64,000 bases of DNA from Clostridium_I sp963725425 (GCA_963725425.1 CAVRYJ010000006.1:1-64000); one strand, 5' to 3'. Shown: positions 38,074 to 47,509, counted from the stretch's first letter. A program made the numbers and translations. The notes: generated from the sequence alone by a model not told the origin.

Positions 38074-38586
38074 ATGAATAAGCTGAAAAGTATGAAAGTT
38101 AAATTTCAAGGAAATGAAGTTACATTGGTAGGGGAACAATTAAAAGTTGGAGGTATATTCCCAGAATTTATAGCAGCAAATAATTCTTTAGAACCAGTTA
38201 CATTGAAGGATACAAAAGGAGTTAGGATTTTCTTAACGGTACCTTCATTAGATACACCTGTATGTGACCTTGAAGTAAGAACCTTTAATGAAAAGGCTGC
38301 TAACATAGAAGGAGTTACTGTATACACATTATCTATGGATTTACCATTTGCACAAGCAAGATGGTGCGGAGCAGAAGGCGTTGAAAGGGTAATTACCCTT
38401 TCAGATTACAAGGAAAGAGAATTTGGAAAAGTTACTGGCACTTATATACAAGAGCTTGGACTTCTTGCAAGAACTGCTTTTGTTGTAGATAGTAGTAACA
38501 AAGTAATATATGTGAATTATTTAGAAGAGGTAACAAGTTATCCAAATTATGACGAAATATTAGAAGTTGCTAAAAAAGCTAAATAA
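38074..38586 (+). CDS. tpx: Thiol peroxidase, Tpx-type 2-Cys peroxiredoxin
   Basis: 170 aa. Reduces hydrogen peroxide and organic peroxides with thioredoxin. The peroxidatic Cys is in PSLDTPVCDLEVRTFNE and the resolving Cys in ARWCGAEGVERV, the spacing of the Tpx subfamily. Its start is uncertain. ATG 38074 and ATG 38092 (MKVKFQGNEVTLVG) are both possible and neither has a good ribosome binding site; family members usually begin near the second. It stands alone with a promoter and a strong terminator. Confidence 0.95.
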   Translation: MNKLKSMKVKFQGNEVTLVGEQLKVGGIFPEFIAANNSLEPVTLKDTKGVRIFLTVPSLDTPVCDLEVRTFNEKAANIEGVTVYTLSMDLPFAQARWCGAEGVERVITLSDYKEREFGKVTGTYIQELGLLARTAFVVDSSNKVIYVNYLEEVTSYPNYDEILEVAKKAK

Positions 38587-38617
38587 TATAGTTATAGTGA
38601 AAAGCTAGGATATAAAG

Positions 38618-38662
38618 TAGACGTTAATAATGATTTTAATCATTATTAACGTCTATTTTTTC
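38618..38662 (+). terminator. tpx terminator
   Basis: TAGACGTTAATAATGAT pairs exactly with ATCATTATTAACGTCTA, followed by TTTTTT. Confidence 0.85.
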
Positions 38663-38802
38663 ATTTTAAATTATATACTTGAGTGTAAATTTTTAAGAAA
38701 CTTATGAGTAAGAATACATTTGAATGCAATTAATATATGTATTTTGTTTTATAAGAGTTATAATTAAGGTATAATAAATGATTAATAAGAGGAGAATGTA
38801 AA

Positions 38803-39672
38803 ATGAATATAAGTAGAAATGATGAATGTTGGTGCGGAAGTGGATTAAAATATAAAAGATGTCACTTGAGTTTTGATGAAAAATTACAATCATTAAAGCA
38901 TAAAGGTTTTGAAGTGCCTACAAGAGATATTATTAAAAATAAAGAACAGATTGATGGAATAAAAAAAAGTTGTGAAATAAATGACGCAGTGCTTGATTTA
39001 GTGGCTTCAAAAATTAAGGAAGGTATGAGCACAGAAGAAATAGATGTGCTAGTACACGATTATACAGTAAAAAGGGGAGCAATACCAGCTCCACTTAATT
39101 TTCAAGGGTTCCCAAAGAGTGTGTGCACATCAATAAATGAGGAAATATGTCATGGTATACCAAGCAAGGATATTATCTTAAAAAGTGGTGATATAATAAA
39201 TGTAGATGTATCTACTATATTTAATGGCTACTATTCAGACGCATCTAGAATGTTTATGATTGGTGAGGTTAGCGAGGAAGCGAAGAAGCTAGTTCAAGTA
39301 TCCAAGGAATGTTTAGATAAGGGAATAGAAGCAATTAAACCTTGGGGCTTTTTAGGAGATATAGGTGCTGTAATTCAGGAACATGCAGAAAAAAATGGAT
39401 TTTCTGTAGTAAGAGATTTCGGTGGACATGGAGTTGGAATTAGTTTTCATGAGGAACCCTTCGTAGCACATTATGGAAAAAGAGGAGAGGGTATGATTTT
39501 GGCTCCAGGTATGATATTCACTGTTGAACCTATGATAAATGAAGGAACTTGCGAGCTATTCGTTGATGAAGAAAATGATTGGACTGCAATAACGGAGGAC
39601 GGACTACTTTCGTCTCAATGGGAACACACAGTTTTAGTAACGGAAGATGGAGTAGAAATCTTAGCTAAATAA
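38803..39672 (+). CDS. map: Methionine aminopeptidase, type I, with SEC-C zinc motif
   Basis: 289 aa. Removes the initiator Met from new proteins. The N-terminus carries a SEC-C metal-binding motif, NDECWCGSGLKYKRCH, often present in clostridial MetAPs and possibly a ribosome contact. The catalytic pita-bread domain has metal ligands in INVDVSTIFNGYYSDASRMF (two Asp), GGHGVGISFHEEP (His), FTVEPMI (Glu) and SSQWEHTV (Glu). ATG 38803 has AGAGGAGA upstream. This is not the ribosomal-operon map, so it is probably a second copy. Confidence 0.94.
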   Translation: MNISRNDECWCGSGLKYKRCHLSFDEKLQSLKHKGFEVPTRDIIKNKEQIDGIKKSCEINDAVLDLVASKIKEGMSTEEIDVLVHDYTVKRGAIPAPLNFQGFPKSVCTSINEEICHGIPSKDIILKSGDIINVDVSTIFNGYYSDASRMFMIGEVSEEAKKLVQVSKECLDKGIEAIKPWGFLGDIGAVIQEHAEKNGFSVVRDFGGHGVGISFHEEPFVAHYGKRGEGMILAPGMIFTVEPMINEGTCELFVDEENDWTAITEDGLLSSQWEHTVLVTEDGVEILAK

Positions 39673-39694
39673 TTAAAGATAATGTCTAGATGTA

Positions 39695-39861
39695 TTAAGG
39701 CATCTTTAAAAAAATAGCAAGCCAGTATTCTGGTCTATTTTGTGGTATGCAACGCATTCCATAACCATTACATAGCCAACGCTTGCGTAGGGAATGCCTC
39801 CTCGCCTACCGCAAAATATCCTCAGAATCTTTGACTTGATATTTTATTTAAGATGCCTAAA
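39695..39861 (+). repeat. Family A intergenic repeat, full copy
   Basis: 167 bp from TTAAGGCATCTTTAAAAAAA to TTTAAGATGCCTAA. The left end has CATCTTTAAA where other copies have CATCATCAAA, and the right end has TTTAAGATG in place of TTTCAGATG, a matching change in both arms. The inner CCATTAC stem and CCTACCGCAAAATATCCTC are kept. Confidence 0.85.
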
Positions 39862-40033
39862 ATGATTTTAAATCATTTTAGTACATCTTTTTTTAGCTAA
39901 TATTTCTCCATGAACAGAACATGAAATTCAGGTGTTTAAAGTATTTTTTTTGTATATATTTTTTTGAAGATGCATTATAATTGGTTAGTTCAACAGATTA
40001 TTAACAGAGTCACTGGGGCTATGGAGGTGAAAT

Positions 40034-40864
40034 ATGAATAAAAATGATCTCTATTTTCATATTCATTATTGTAGTCATAAGTAGACACATAATGATTGGA
40101 AATATAAAGAAAGAATCAGCAGAACTCTTAGACATCATGAGCTTTTTCTTGTAACAGGTGGAAAAGGCCACATAACAGTAGAACAAAAGAAGTACACTGT
40201 TAATGAGGCAATGCTATTTTATTTTAAGGAAGATATTCATCAGCTAATTGAAACGGATTTAGAAGTACCACTTAAATTTCTGTCAGTTCATTTTAGCTTT
40301 GTCCATGTACATCTTGAGGATGATAAGTGGAGTTTAAAAAACGAAAATAAACCATTGAAATTAAATTCTATGCAAGAATTAAAAGAGTATTATTCTATTT
40401 CTGACGACTTTAAAAAGCTAGTTGAAACTTGGAGTTTGAAATTGCCTAGTTATGAATTTTACTGTAAAATGCTACTTCAAGCATTGTTATATAAAATCTA
40501 TGATAACAAAACAATGCAAAATACTAACTATTCTACCGGACTTAAAGTCGAGAAGGTCATAAAGTATATGAATGAAAATATTAATGGCAATATAAAATTG
40601 AATGATTTAGCACAGCTTGTAGCTCTTTCAAATGCCTATCTATCTAGAACCTTTAAGGAAATCACTGGATATTCCGTTATTGAATTTTCAATAAGGTGAA
40701 AATAGATAAGGCAAAAGAAATTATTAGCACAGGTGACAAAAAAGTTAGAGATGTTTCAGAAATGCTTGGATTTAAGGATGAATTTTATTTCAGCCGATTA
40801 TTTAAAAAAAATTGAAGGTGTAAGTCCAAAAGAATTTAACAGCACAAATGTCTATGGATATTAG
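40034..40864 (+). pseudogene. AraC-family transcriptional regulator, multiply interrupted
   Basis: It starts at ATG 40034 with GAGGTGA upstream. The cupin-like sensor half (RHHELFLVTGGKGHITVEQK, EAMLFYFKEDIHQLIE) is followed by the HTH region KVIKYMNENINGNIKLNDLA and SNAYLSRTFKEITGYSVIEF. Three lesions are visible. There is an in-frame TAG at 40082-40084, a missing T near 40683-40686 (giving TGA at 40697), and an extra A in the run at 40804-40811. When joined, the second HTH (VRDVSEMLGFKDEFYFSRLF, SPKEFN) is present to 40864. The two run-length lesions may be sequence errors; the TAG is not of that type. It probably regulated the MFS and isochorismatase genes beyond it. Confidence 0.8.
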
Positions 40865-40941
40865 AATATTGCATGGTGCTAAGCCCTTTGCAAAATTATA
40901 ATTAGTTCATAATTGTAAAACATGAAAGAAGGTTGGCACCA

Positions 40942-42165
40942 TTGAAAATATGGAAAAGAAATTTAATCGTATGTTGGTTTGGAACATTTGTTACACTGGT
41001 AGGAATGAGTCAAATAGCTCCTATTATGCCACTTTATATAAGACAGCTAGGAGTGCAGAATACGGGTGTAATTGAGCAGATATCGGGGATTGCTTTTGGA
41101 GTCACATTTATTGTGTCAGCAATTTTTTCACCAATATGGGGTTATGCAGCAGACAAGATTGGAAGAAAACCTATGCTTTTAAGGGCAAGTCTTGGAATGG
41201 CAATTGTAGTGGGAAGTATGGGGCTGGCTCAAAATATATATCAATTGATTGCTCTCCGAATACTCCAAGGAGTTATAACTGGATATAGTACAGCATGTAT
41301 AACACTTATAGCAACTCAAACAGAAAAAAAACATGCGGGTTGGGCTCTTGGAGTGCTTTCAACAGCATCTGTTTCAGGTTCGCTATTGGGGCCATTAATT
41401 GGCGGATATTTGGATGAAATTTTAGGATTGCAATTTACATTTTTCCTAACTGGTGGGTTAATGCTTGTAGCTTTTATAGCAACCCTATTATTCGTTAAAG
41501 AAGAATTTATAAAAGCAGAAAAAAAGACACTAAGCACCCGAGAGGTATGGAAACAACTACCTGATCCTAGCCTTATTGTAACTATGTTTGTAACTTCATT
41601 TGTATTACAACTTGCATATTATTCCATTGAGCCTATAATAACTATATATATAACTCAGTTATCAACTAGTACTGCTCACATTGCACTGATTTCTGGTATG
41701 GCCTTTTCAGCCTCTGGACTTGCAAGTATAATAGCAGCTCCTAGGCTTGGAAAATTGTCAGATAAGATTGGGCCTCAAAAGGTGATGCTTACAGCACTAA
41801 TTGTGGCAGGAGTTTTATTTATACCTCAAGCTTTTGTACATAATCCATGGCAGCTAATGGGCTTACGTTTTTTACTGGGATTTGCAACGGCTGGACTGGC
41901 ACCATCTATTAATTCACTACTTAAAAAGATAACACCTGATAATCTAACAGGCAGGGTATTTGGATTTAATATGTCTGCATTTTATCTAGGCACTTTTGGA
42001 GGATCTGTGTTTGGAGGTCAAATAGCAGCACATTTAGGTATCAAATATGTATTTTTTATTACAAGCAGTCTGCTTTTTATAAACGCAATCTGGGTTTATA
42101 AAAAAGTATTTAAAAAATTAAATTTAATTGCTAAAAATAGAGTGATGGAGGAGAAAATAGTATGA
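40942..42165 (+). CDS. MFS multidrug exporter, DHA1 (12-TM) family
   Basis: About 407 aa with 12 membrane helices. Motif A, GYAADKIGRKPMLLRASLG, lies after TM2 and repeats in the second half as GKLSDKIGPQKVMLTALIV. Motif C-type glycines are in STASVSGSLLGPLIGGYL. It resembles MdtG/YjiO-type drug exporters. The start is probably TTG 40942, 9 bases after GAAGG; TTG 40933 is too close to that site. It overlaps the next gene by 4 bp (ATGA), so the two form an operon behind the AraC remnant. The substrate is unknown. Confidence 0.85.
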   Translation: MKIWKRNLIVCWFGTFVTLVGMSQIAPIMPLYIRQLGVQNTGVIEQISGIAFGVTFIVSAIFSPIWGYAADKIGRKPMLLRASLGMAIVVGSMGLAQNIYQLIALRILQGVITGYSTACITLIATQTEKKHAGWALGVLSTASVSGSLLGPLIGGYLDEILGLQFTFFLTGGLMLVAFIATLLFVKEEFIKAEKKTLSTREVWKQLPDPSLIVTMFVTSFVLQLAYYSIEPIITIYITQLSTSTAHIALISGMAFSASGLASIIAAPRLGKLSDKIGPQKVMLTALIVAGVLFIPQAFVHNPWQLMGLRFLLGFATAGLAPSINSLLKKITPDNLTGRVFGFNMSAFYLGTFGGSVFGGQIAAHLGIKYVFFITSSLLFINAIWVYKKVFKKLNLIAKNRVMEEKIV

Positions 42166-42743
42166 AAACTGAATTCATTGAAAGTAATAAAACAGCATTG
42201 ATAGTAATTGATCTTCAACAAGGTATAGTAAATAGAAAACTTACGCCATATAGCGGACATGATGTCGTAGAAAACTCAAGAAAGCTAATAGAGGAGTTTA
42301 AGGCTAGGGGTGCATTTGTTGGACTTGTACGGGTGTCATCTTCAGATGGAAATGATATGTTAAGTCTAGATACGGATTCAGAAGTAAGTAAGGCTAACTT
42401 ACCAACGGGATGGGATACTTTCGTACCAGAAATAGCAGATATGGAGAATACATATAAAATAACAAAACGGCAATGGGGAGCATTTTATGGTACTGATCTA
42501 GATTTACAACTAAGAAGACGTAACATCAAATCAATTGTGCTTTGTGGTATTTCTACAGGTATTGGGGTAGACACTACGGCAAGAGAGGCATATTCTAGAG
42601 GATTTAATCAATATTTTGTAGAAGATGCTATGACAGCTTCAACTGAAGGGGAACATGAATTTGTTTGCAAAAACATATTCCCTAGAATGGGTAAAATAAG
42701 AACTACTGAAGAAATAATATCATTACTGACAATTGAGATCTAG
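42162..42743 (+). CDS. Isochorismatase-fold hydrolase lacking the nucleophilic cysteine
   Basis: 193 aa. IVIDLQQGIV gives the catalytic Asp and ITKRQWGAFYGTDLD the Lys of the cysteine-hydrolase triad. The third position, usually T-N-x-C-V, is STGIGVDTTAREAY with Gly in place of Cys. True isochorismatases also lack the Cys, so an ether- or ester-cleaving hydrolase is more likely than a nicotinamidase-type amidase. It is coupled by a 4-bp overlap to the MFS exporter, which suggests joint detoxification of one compound. This is inferred from context only. Confidence 0.82.
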   Translation: MKTEFIESNKTALIVIDLQQGIVNRKLTPYSGHDVVENSRKLIEEFKARGAFVGLVRVSSSDGNDMLSLDTDSEVSKANLPTGWDTFVPEIADMENTYKITKRQWGAFYGTDLDLQLRRRNIKSIVLCGISTGIGVDTTAREAYSRGFNQYFVEDAMTASTEGEHEFVCKNIFPRMGKIRTTEEIISLLTIEI

Positions 42744-42761
42744 TGATGTTTTTATTTACTA

Positions 42762-42860
42762 TGCTGGGAAAAACTAATAATTAATTATAGATTTTACGTA
42801 GCTTTGCTACGTAAAATGATCATTAACTTTCAATTTTCCACTCTCAATTCTAGACTTTTT
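42762..42860. repeat. Family C-related repeat with internal terminator hairpin
   Basis: GAAAAACTAATAATTAATTA matches the interior of the repeat at 3737. It contains ATTTTACGTAGC-ttt-GCTACGTAAAAT (42791-42817), a perfect 12-bp stem that can end transcripts from both sides. The right part (TTTCAATTTTCCACTCTCAA) encodes the last residues and stop of the convergent adenosine deaminase gene. Confidence 0.65.
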
Positions 42861-43888
42861 AGATCTAGCTCTTTTACAGTGGCATTAAATTTTTCTATCA
42901 TATTATCCTTAAGTTTTTTGGAAGCAAAGGAGGAATTTATTCCATTCTTAATTAATTGTAAAATTTCTTCTATGGAAAAATCCAATTTTGAAATCAAATT
43001 CATATATTCTTCTGTTAAAGTTATATTTGATACTGTTCGGTTATCGGTATTTAAGGTTACGTTTATCCCTTGTTTTAAATATGTTCGTATTGGATGTTCA
43101 CTGTAATTGTTAATTGCTTTTGTTTGTAAATTACTAGTTGGACACATTTCTAATGCAATATTATTTTTAATTAGATACTCTAAAGTTTTTGAATCCATAT
43201 AGGAATCTACTCCATGTCCAATTCTTGTGGCATGCAAATCGATTATAGATTTTAATATGTTGGCACAAATCCCTGTTTCTCCTGCATGTACAGTAATATT
43301 TATTCCATATTCATAGGCAAAATCCAAGGCCTTTTTATGAATTTTAGGTGGAAAATCATTTTCGTTTCCAGCCAAATCTACAGCGACTACCCCCTTTGCT
43401 ATATACTCTTTGGCTAGATTTACAATTATAATAGATTTTTCAACAGGTTCATGTCTTAAGGCACATAAAATGAGACCAGAATCTACTCCATATTTATCCT
43501 TTCCATCTTTCATAGCTTCTAATGCAGTTTCAACTACTTCTTCCGCACTGAGACCGCCCTTCATGTGTTGAAGAGGAGCAAATCTTAGTTCTGTATATAT
43601 AATTCCGTCGTTCTTTGAATCTTCAATAAGTTCCATAACTATTCTATAAATATTTGATTTTTTTTGCATAACTCTTATTGGAAAATGAAATTTATCCAAA
43701 TAATCTTTTAGTGAATTACATTCTCCTGTTATTTGAAAATAGCTTATTGCTTCATCAATATTAAAAAATGGTACATCGATTCTATCTGATAATGCTAACT
43801 CTAATATGGTTTTAGGTCTTATACTTCCGTCAATATGGCAATGTAATTCTACTTTGGGTATACTTCTAATAATGTTTTCTATATTCAA
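42830..43888 (-). CDS. add: Adenosine deaminase
   Basis: 352 aa. Deaminates adenosine to inosine in purine salvage. Zinc and catalytic motifs are KVELHCHIDGSIRPKT (HxH), ITVHAGETGI (His, Glu), TRIGHGVDSY (His) and VTLNTDNRTVS (Asp; the family often has T-D-D here). ATG 43888 has GGGAGA upstream on the minus strand. Its last few codons (LELRVEN) lie in repeat-like sequence shared with 3770, so the C-terminus may have been altered by the repeat. Single-gene unit. Confidence 0.93.
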   Translation of the reverse strand: MNIENIIRSIPKVELHCHIDGSIRPKTILELALSDRIDVPFFNIDEAISYFQITGECNSLKDYLDKFHFPIRVMQKKSNIYRIVMELIEDSKNDGIIYTELRFAPLQHMKGGLSAEEVVETALEAMKDGKDKYGVDSGLILCALRHEPVEKSIIIVNLAKEYIAKGVVAVDLAGNENDFPPKIHKKALDFAYEYGINITVHAGETGICANILKSIIDLHATRIGHGVDSYMDSKTLEYLIKNNIALEMCPTSNLQTKAINNYSEHPIRTYLKQGINVTLNTDNRTVSNITLTEEYMNLISKLDFSIEEILQLIKNGINSSFASKKLKDNMIEKFNATVKELDLKSLELRVEN

Positions 43889-44312
43889 TAATACATCTCC
43901 CTTTTAGTCTGGATAAGGTTAAGTTTCTATTCTACAGTTTATGTTATCATGTTTAAAATTTACCCGCTGACTACCATCCGTAACACTCTCATCTTACTTT
44001 AAAGAGAAAGCGACTCACTTAGTAGTTTCATCAATCGCTTTTTCTTTAGAGTATAACGGCTGACACGTCCCTGGATAACGATTTCTAAGTTTAAGATGGA
44101 GAAAAAGACTCCAACTTAAACTTAGAGATCTGTTTATTATAGCTTTAAGTATATCAGATGTGGACTTTTTTATAAAATTAGCATGGGTCAGTATTTTTTA
44201 TGAAGATATAAAAAGGATGCAACCAATTAAAATCTACAATCAAAAGGTGATATACTATATATTATCAAGGTATATTATTAGAAAACTATAAGTAATACAG
44301 GAGAGTGCTAAA
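43889..44312. other. Divergent gap between add and the YbaK gene
   Basis: It holds a nearly full family B repeat (43969-44138). The remaining sequence is AT-rich; promoters for both flanking genes are expected here but none stands out. Confidence 0.5.
43969..44138 (+). repeat. Family B modular hairpin repeat
   Basis: GACTACCATCCGTAACACTC is followed by a long hairpin, TACTTTAAAGAGAAAGCGA with TCGCTTTTTCTTTAGAGTA. Then come TGGATAACGATTTCTAAG and a second hairpin, 44080-44130, GATTTCTAAGTTTAAGATGG pairing with the arm ending CTTAAACTTAGAGATC. CTGTTTATTA closes it. The module TTGATGAAACTACTAAGTGA is inverted relative to the copy at 3382. Confidence 0.8.
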
Positions 44313-44791
44313 ATGTCAAAAGGTAAAACAAATGCCATGAGGATTCTTGACCAAAAAAGGTTGATTATGACGTTATTACTTACGATGTAATAGATGGTAA
44401 GATAGATGGCAAGTCCGTATCTTTAAAGATTAACAGAGATTCAAAAGAGGTATATAAAACTTTGGTAGCACAGGGGCAGAGCAGGGAACTATATGTTTTT
44501 GTACTGCCGGTTGAAGAAGAATTGGACTTAAAAAAAGCTGCACAGGTGGCATTAGAAAAAAATATTAATATGCTACATGTTAAAGATATACAAAAGTATA
44601 CTGGCTATATTAGAGGTGGATGTTCGCCTATAGGAATGAAGAAAAGTTATAAAACATTTATTAATGAAACTGCAGAAAAATTGGACAAAATTATTATAAG
44701 TGGAGGAAGAATAGGTACACAGATTGAAATTGAGCCACATGTGCTTATAGATGTTATAGGAGCTGAATTTAAAGAAATAATAAGATCCTAG
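44313..44791 (+). CDS. ybaK: Cys-tRNA(Pro)/aminoacyl-tRNA deacylase, YbaK/EbsC type, one frameshift
   Basis: About 159 aa once repaired. Clears mischarged Cys-tRNA-Pro. It starts MSKGKTNAMRILDQK from ATG 44313 with CAGGAGAG upstream. The frame breaks in an A-run at about 44353-44358 (six A in place of seven). The rest, VDYDVITYDVIDGKIDGKSV onward, has the YbaK landmarks VYKTLVAQG, KDIQKYTGYIRGGCSPIGMK and IIISGGRIG. Single-domain trans-editing protein, no membrane segment. Confidence 0.88.
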
Positions 44792-44857
44792 TGTTAGAAA
44801 CCTACGTGTATTGGTCATAATATGAATATGGTCATAAAAAATAGTAGGAGTGTGGGT

Positions 44858-45412
44858 ATGAACAAGAAAATTGTGAGTTTAATATTATGTTCAGCATTAT
44901 TTTTATCAGGATGCTCAAGCAGTAAGCAGACAGCAGTGGTTTATAATGGTGGAAGTATGGTTCAGTATTATTTCACCAAAGCTAACGAACATCCAGAGAA
45001 GGCACTGATTAATGTGATAAATGAAACAAGAAATAATTTGGATTTAGCCATATATGATATAACACAGGAGAATATTGTTAAGGCAGTATTGAGCGCTGAA
45101 AAAAGAGGCGTAAAAGTAAGACTAATAACGGATAAGGTTGAATCCAATAGTAAATCTGAAAGTGGAGTGCTTCAGATATTTAAGGAAAACGGCATACCCG
45201 TGAAAGTAAATTCACATAGTGGACTCATGCATCTAAAGGTAACTATAGCAGACGAAAAAATAGTTACAACGGGTTCCTATAATTATACAGCACAGGCAAG
45301 CACAAAAAATGATGAGGTTCTTGTGCTAATAAGTGATTCAAATTCGGCAATGGATTTTGAAGATCAATTTGAAAAAATGTGGGATAACAACAGCGATTTC
45401 CAAGAGTATTAA
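44858..45412 (+). CDS. Lipoprotein with a single phospholipase D-like (HKD) domain
   Basis: 184 aa. Lipoprotein signal (KKIVSLILCSALFLSGC, lipobox LSGC), so it is anchored outside the membrane. One PLD domain has HLKVTIADEKIVTTGSYNYT (HxK with the later Asp and GSxN). Single-HKD proteins of this size act as dimers and are often nucleases (Nuc/EndA type) or phospholipases. ATG 44858 follows TAGGAGTG; an earlier in-frame ATG at 44822 would hide the signal peptide. It follows the YbaK gene closely. Confidence 0.85.
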   Translation: MNKKIVSLILCSALFLSGCSSSKQTAVVYNGGSMVQYYFTKANEHPEKALINVINETRNNLDLAIYDITQENIVKAVLSAEKRGVKVRLITDKVESNSKSESGVLQIFKENGIPVKVNSHSGLMHLKVTIADEKIVTTGSYNYTAQASTKNDEVLVLISDSNSAMDFEDQFEKMWDNNSDFQEY

Positions 45413-45444
45413 TTCAATGAGAAAAATGTTCTGATTACCAGATA

Positions 45445-45502
45445 TAAGGCATATTCGATAAATATATGTACCATAGGTTTGATATTTTTTTCAGATGCCT
45501 AA
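45445..45502 (+). repeat. Family A short form (58 bp)
   Basis: TAAGGCATATTCGATAAATA to GATATTTTTTTCAGATGCCTAA. Both termini are kept with almost no interior. Confidence 0.7.
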
Positions 45503-45547
45503 TATTGAAATATATGATATGATTACTAAAGAAGTAGAGGTGACTAA

Positions 45548-45781
45548 ATGACAAATGATGAGATATATAAACGTATAATGGTTATGACTAGTGTAAAAAG
45601 TGCACTTTCTTTCATTAAGACTTGTGATATAAATAAATCTGACTTTAATAAGTTATGCAAAAAATATAATATATTTATAGAACCGAAGGCTACAAAGGAA
45701 GAAATGATTGAAAGGTTCATTGATTCAACACTCAGGGCAAAATTAATAAAAAAATCAGCTAATAGACATAATACTAGATAA
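45548..45781 (+). CDS. Small soluble protein, unknown
   Basis: 77 aa. MTNDEIYKRIMVMTSVKSAL, then a Lys/Asp-rich helical protein with KATKEEMIERFIDSTLRAKL and a basic tail, KKSANRHNTR. AGAGGTGAC lies upstream of ATG 45548. There is no signal or recognised domain. Its TAA stop (45779-45781) starts TAAGGCATAATTG, a family A-like end. First of four unrecognised genes in a row. Confidence 0.55.
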   Translation: MTNDEIYKRIMVMTSVKSALSFIKTCDINKSDFNKLCKKYNIFIEPKATKEEMIERFIDSTLRAKLIKKSANRHNTR

Positions 45782-45805
45782 GGCATAATTGTAGGAGGAC
45801 ATATT

Positions 45806-46045
45806 TTGGATGCGAAAACAAGATTACAAGTAGTAATAGCCTTAGTATTTTTGATGGTGATTTTGGGTATAAAAAAAATCTGGCTAGATAAAAAGTATGG
45901 TATAAAGAAAAGTGAAGTTATCTTTAATACTATAAGTGCACTTCTAATACCGTATTTTTTAGTATTAAATCAAATTGTACTAGCTGTAATAGTTTTAATT
46001 ATGCTTGGTTGGCAGAATTTTCTACATGGACATAAAAAAGGGTAA
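45806..46045 (+). CDS. Small two-helix membrane protein, unknown
   Basis: 79 aa, TTG start at 45806 with GGAGGA 7 bases upstream. Two or three hydrophobic segments are seen (VVIALVFLMVILGIKKIWL, VIFNTISALLIPYFLVLNQI and VLAVIVLIMLGW), with a basic loop and tail. I do not recognise the family. Confidence 0.55.
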   Translation: MDAKTRLQVVIALVFLMVILGIKKIWLDKKYGIKKSEVIFNTISALLIPYFLVLNQIVLAVIVLIMLGWQNFLHGHKKG

Positions 46046-46094
46046 ATGTAAAGAAGAAACATTACTAAAGTAAAGGGCGGAGCTAAATAAATTT

Positions 46095-46749
46095 ATGAAA
46101 AAATTAAATGGAACACGCAAATATATTTTACAAATAAAACAAAAGTATGGAATTGATATTAATGAAGAAAACTATAAAAAATTACTTTTGGATGAAATGC
46201 TTAGAAACTAAAAATCTTGCTCAATACTCAAAACAATATATGGAAGATAATAGCAACAATATTTCTCTAGAATGGGGATGCCTAATGTATATTTTTGTAA
46301 AAAGTTTAGAGGAAGAAGATGTATATTTTATTGAAAAAACATACAAAAAATTATTAGTGTACCCTTTACATTTTCTCCTTGAGTCTTGCATGGCTGATAT
46401 ATACTATAGATATTATGCTGACTTTTTTAAAGCAAGGGATAAATATTTGACAGCGTTAGAATTAAAGCCAATGGATGCTGAATGTCATCACAATTTAGCA
46501 TTGGTATACTTTTATTTAGGAATACCGAATAAAATAATTGAACATAATGAAAAAGCAATAATGTATTGTGAAAATTCAGATATTCCTTCTGAAGTTAAAG
46601 CTAAATCATTATTCAATATTGCAACATTATATATTAATGCATATGATAATGTTTCGGAAGGCAAAAAATTAATAAAGCAGGCGTTGAGAGAAATGCCTAA
46701 TTATTCACAAGCCAAGCAGACTTTAAAACAAATAGAAAGGAATTTTTAA
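46095..46749 (+). CDS. TPR-repeat protein, probable frameshift near the N-terminus
   Basis: About 218 aa if the start is ATG 46095 (MKKLNGTRKYILQIKQKYGI) and one A is restored near 46207-46209, giving EMLRKLKNLAQYSKQY. As given, only the frame from 46147 is open, and its first residues are an out-of-frame reading. TPR-like helices are clear at DAECHHNLALVYFYLGIPNK and AKSLFNIATLYINAYDNVSE. It overlaps the next gene as TAATG, so the two are coupled. It probably acts as a scaffold or partner; no function assigned. Confidence 0.6.
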
Positions 46750-47439
46750 TGAAAGACAAAATAGCGGAATATTCATTATCGGGACCTACTAAAGAAAGTG
46801 TATTAAAAATGACGTACATACAATGTGAAAATGCTCTAAACGTACCTATTAAGGAATTAAACGGAAGAACTTTTTTGAGGACACAGTTATAAATGGTAAA
46901 CCAGAAGGTTTTATAAAAATAATAGCAGGTATAAACAAAAACCCTATTTACAGTGTTTATTTGAAATTTTTGCCTATAAGAAAAAAAGATTTTTGTATCA
47001 ATCAGTATATTTAAAAACTGGTGGAGTTTTAAATGTATTAAATCCTCGTGTAAATGAGATGATGGATATAAATTTAAATGAAATTCATAAGACGTATTCT
47101 GATAAAATTTTAGCTATAGATAAATGGAAGAATAAAAGTTCGGAGTTGTGGAGTAATATTCCACCAAAGCTTGTCTGGGCAGGTGGTGGTAAGCTGGAAA
47201 CTAAACTTTTGATGGATTTTTGTGAAAAGTTAAATGAAAAATTTGGCAAGGATGAGTATGATTTTCAGGGTCAAGGAATTATTAGGGCTGTAAGTTATTT
47301 AAGAGAATGGGAATACGGAAGAAATACTTTGTGCAATTTTGAAAAACCTGTGGATGCCATAATGAAAGAAAGACAGGAAATTTACGATAGAAAGATCAAC
47401 TTTTTAACAGATAGAGGAATACAGTGTGATTTCATATAA
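46749..47439 (+). CDS. Unknown protein coupled to the TPR gene, two frameshifts
   Basis: About 230 aa once repaired. ATG 46749 overlaps the TPR stop. The first part is MKDKIAEYSLSGPTKESVLK. The frame breaks in a T-run at 46871-46876 (six in place of seven) and in a C-run at about 46944-46946 (three in place of four). The remaining C-terminal part (FLYQSVYLKTGGVLNVLNPR to FLTDRGIQCDFI) is intact. It looks soluble, alpha/beta, with a WAGGGKLETKLLMDF stretch. I do not recognise it. Its TAA (47437-47439) starts TAAGGCACAATC, a family A-like end. Confidence 0.55.
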
Positions 47440-47509
47440 GGCACAATCAATGAAATATAGACACTAGCATAGAAATTGTATAAAATAATGTGTGGAAAGA
47501 GGTGCAGTA

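Noticed and set aside
42804..43106. Plus-strand frame of 100 codons inside add
   Set aside because: It is antisense to a fully conserved adenosine deaminase and starts in repeat DNA.
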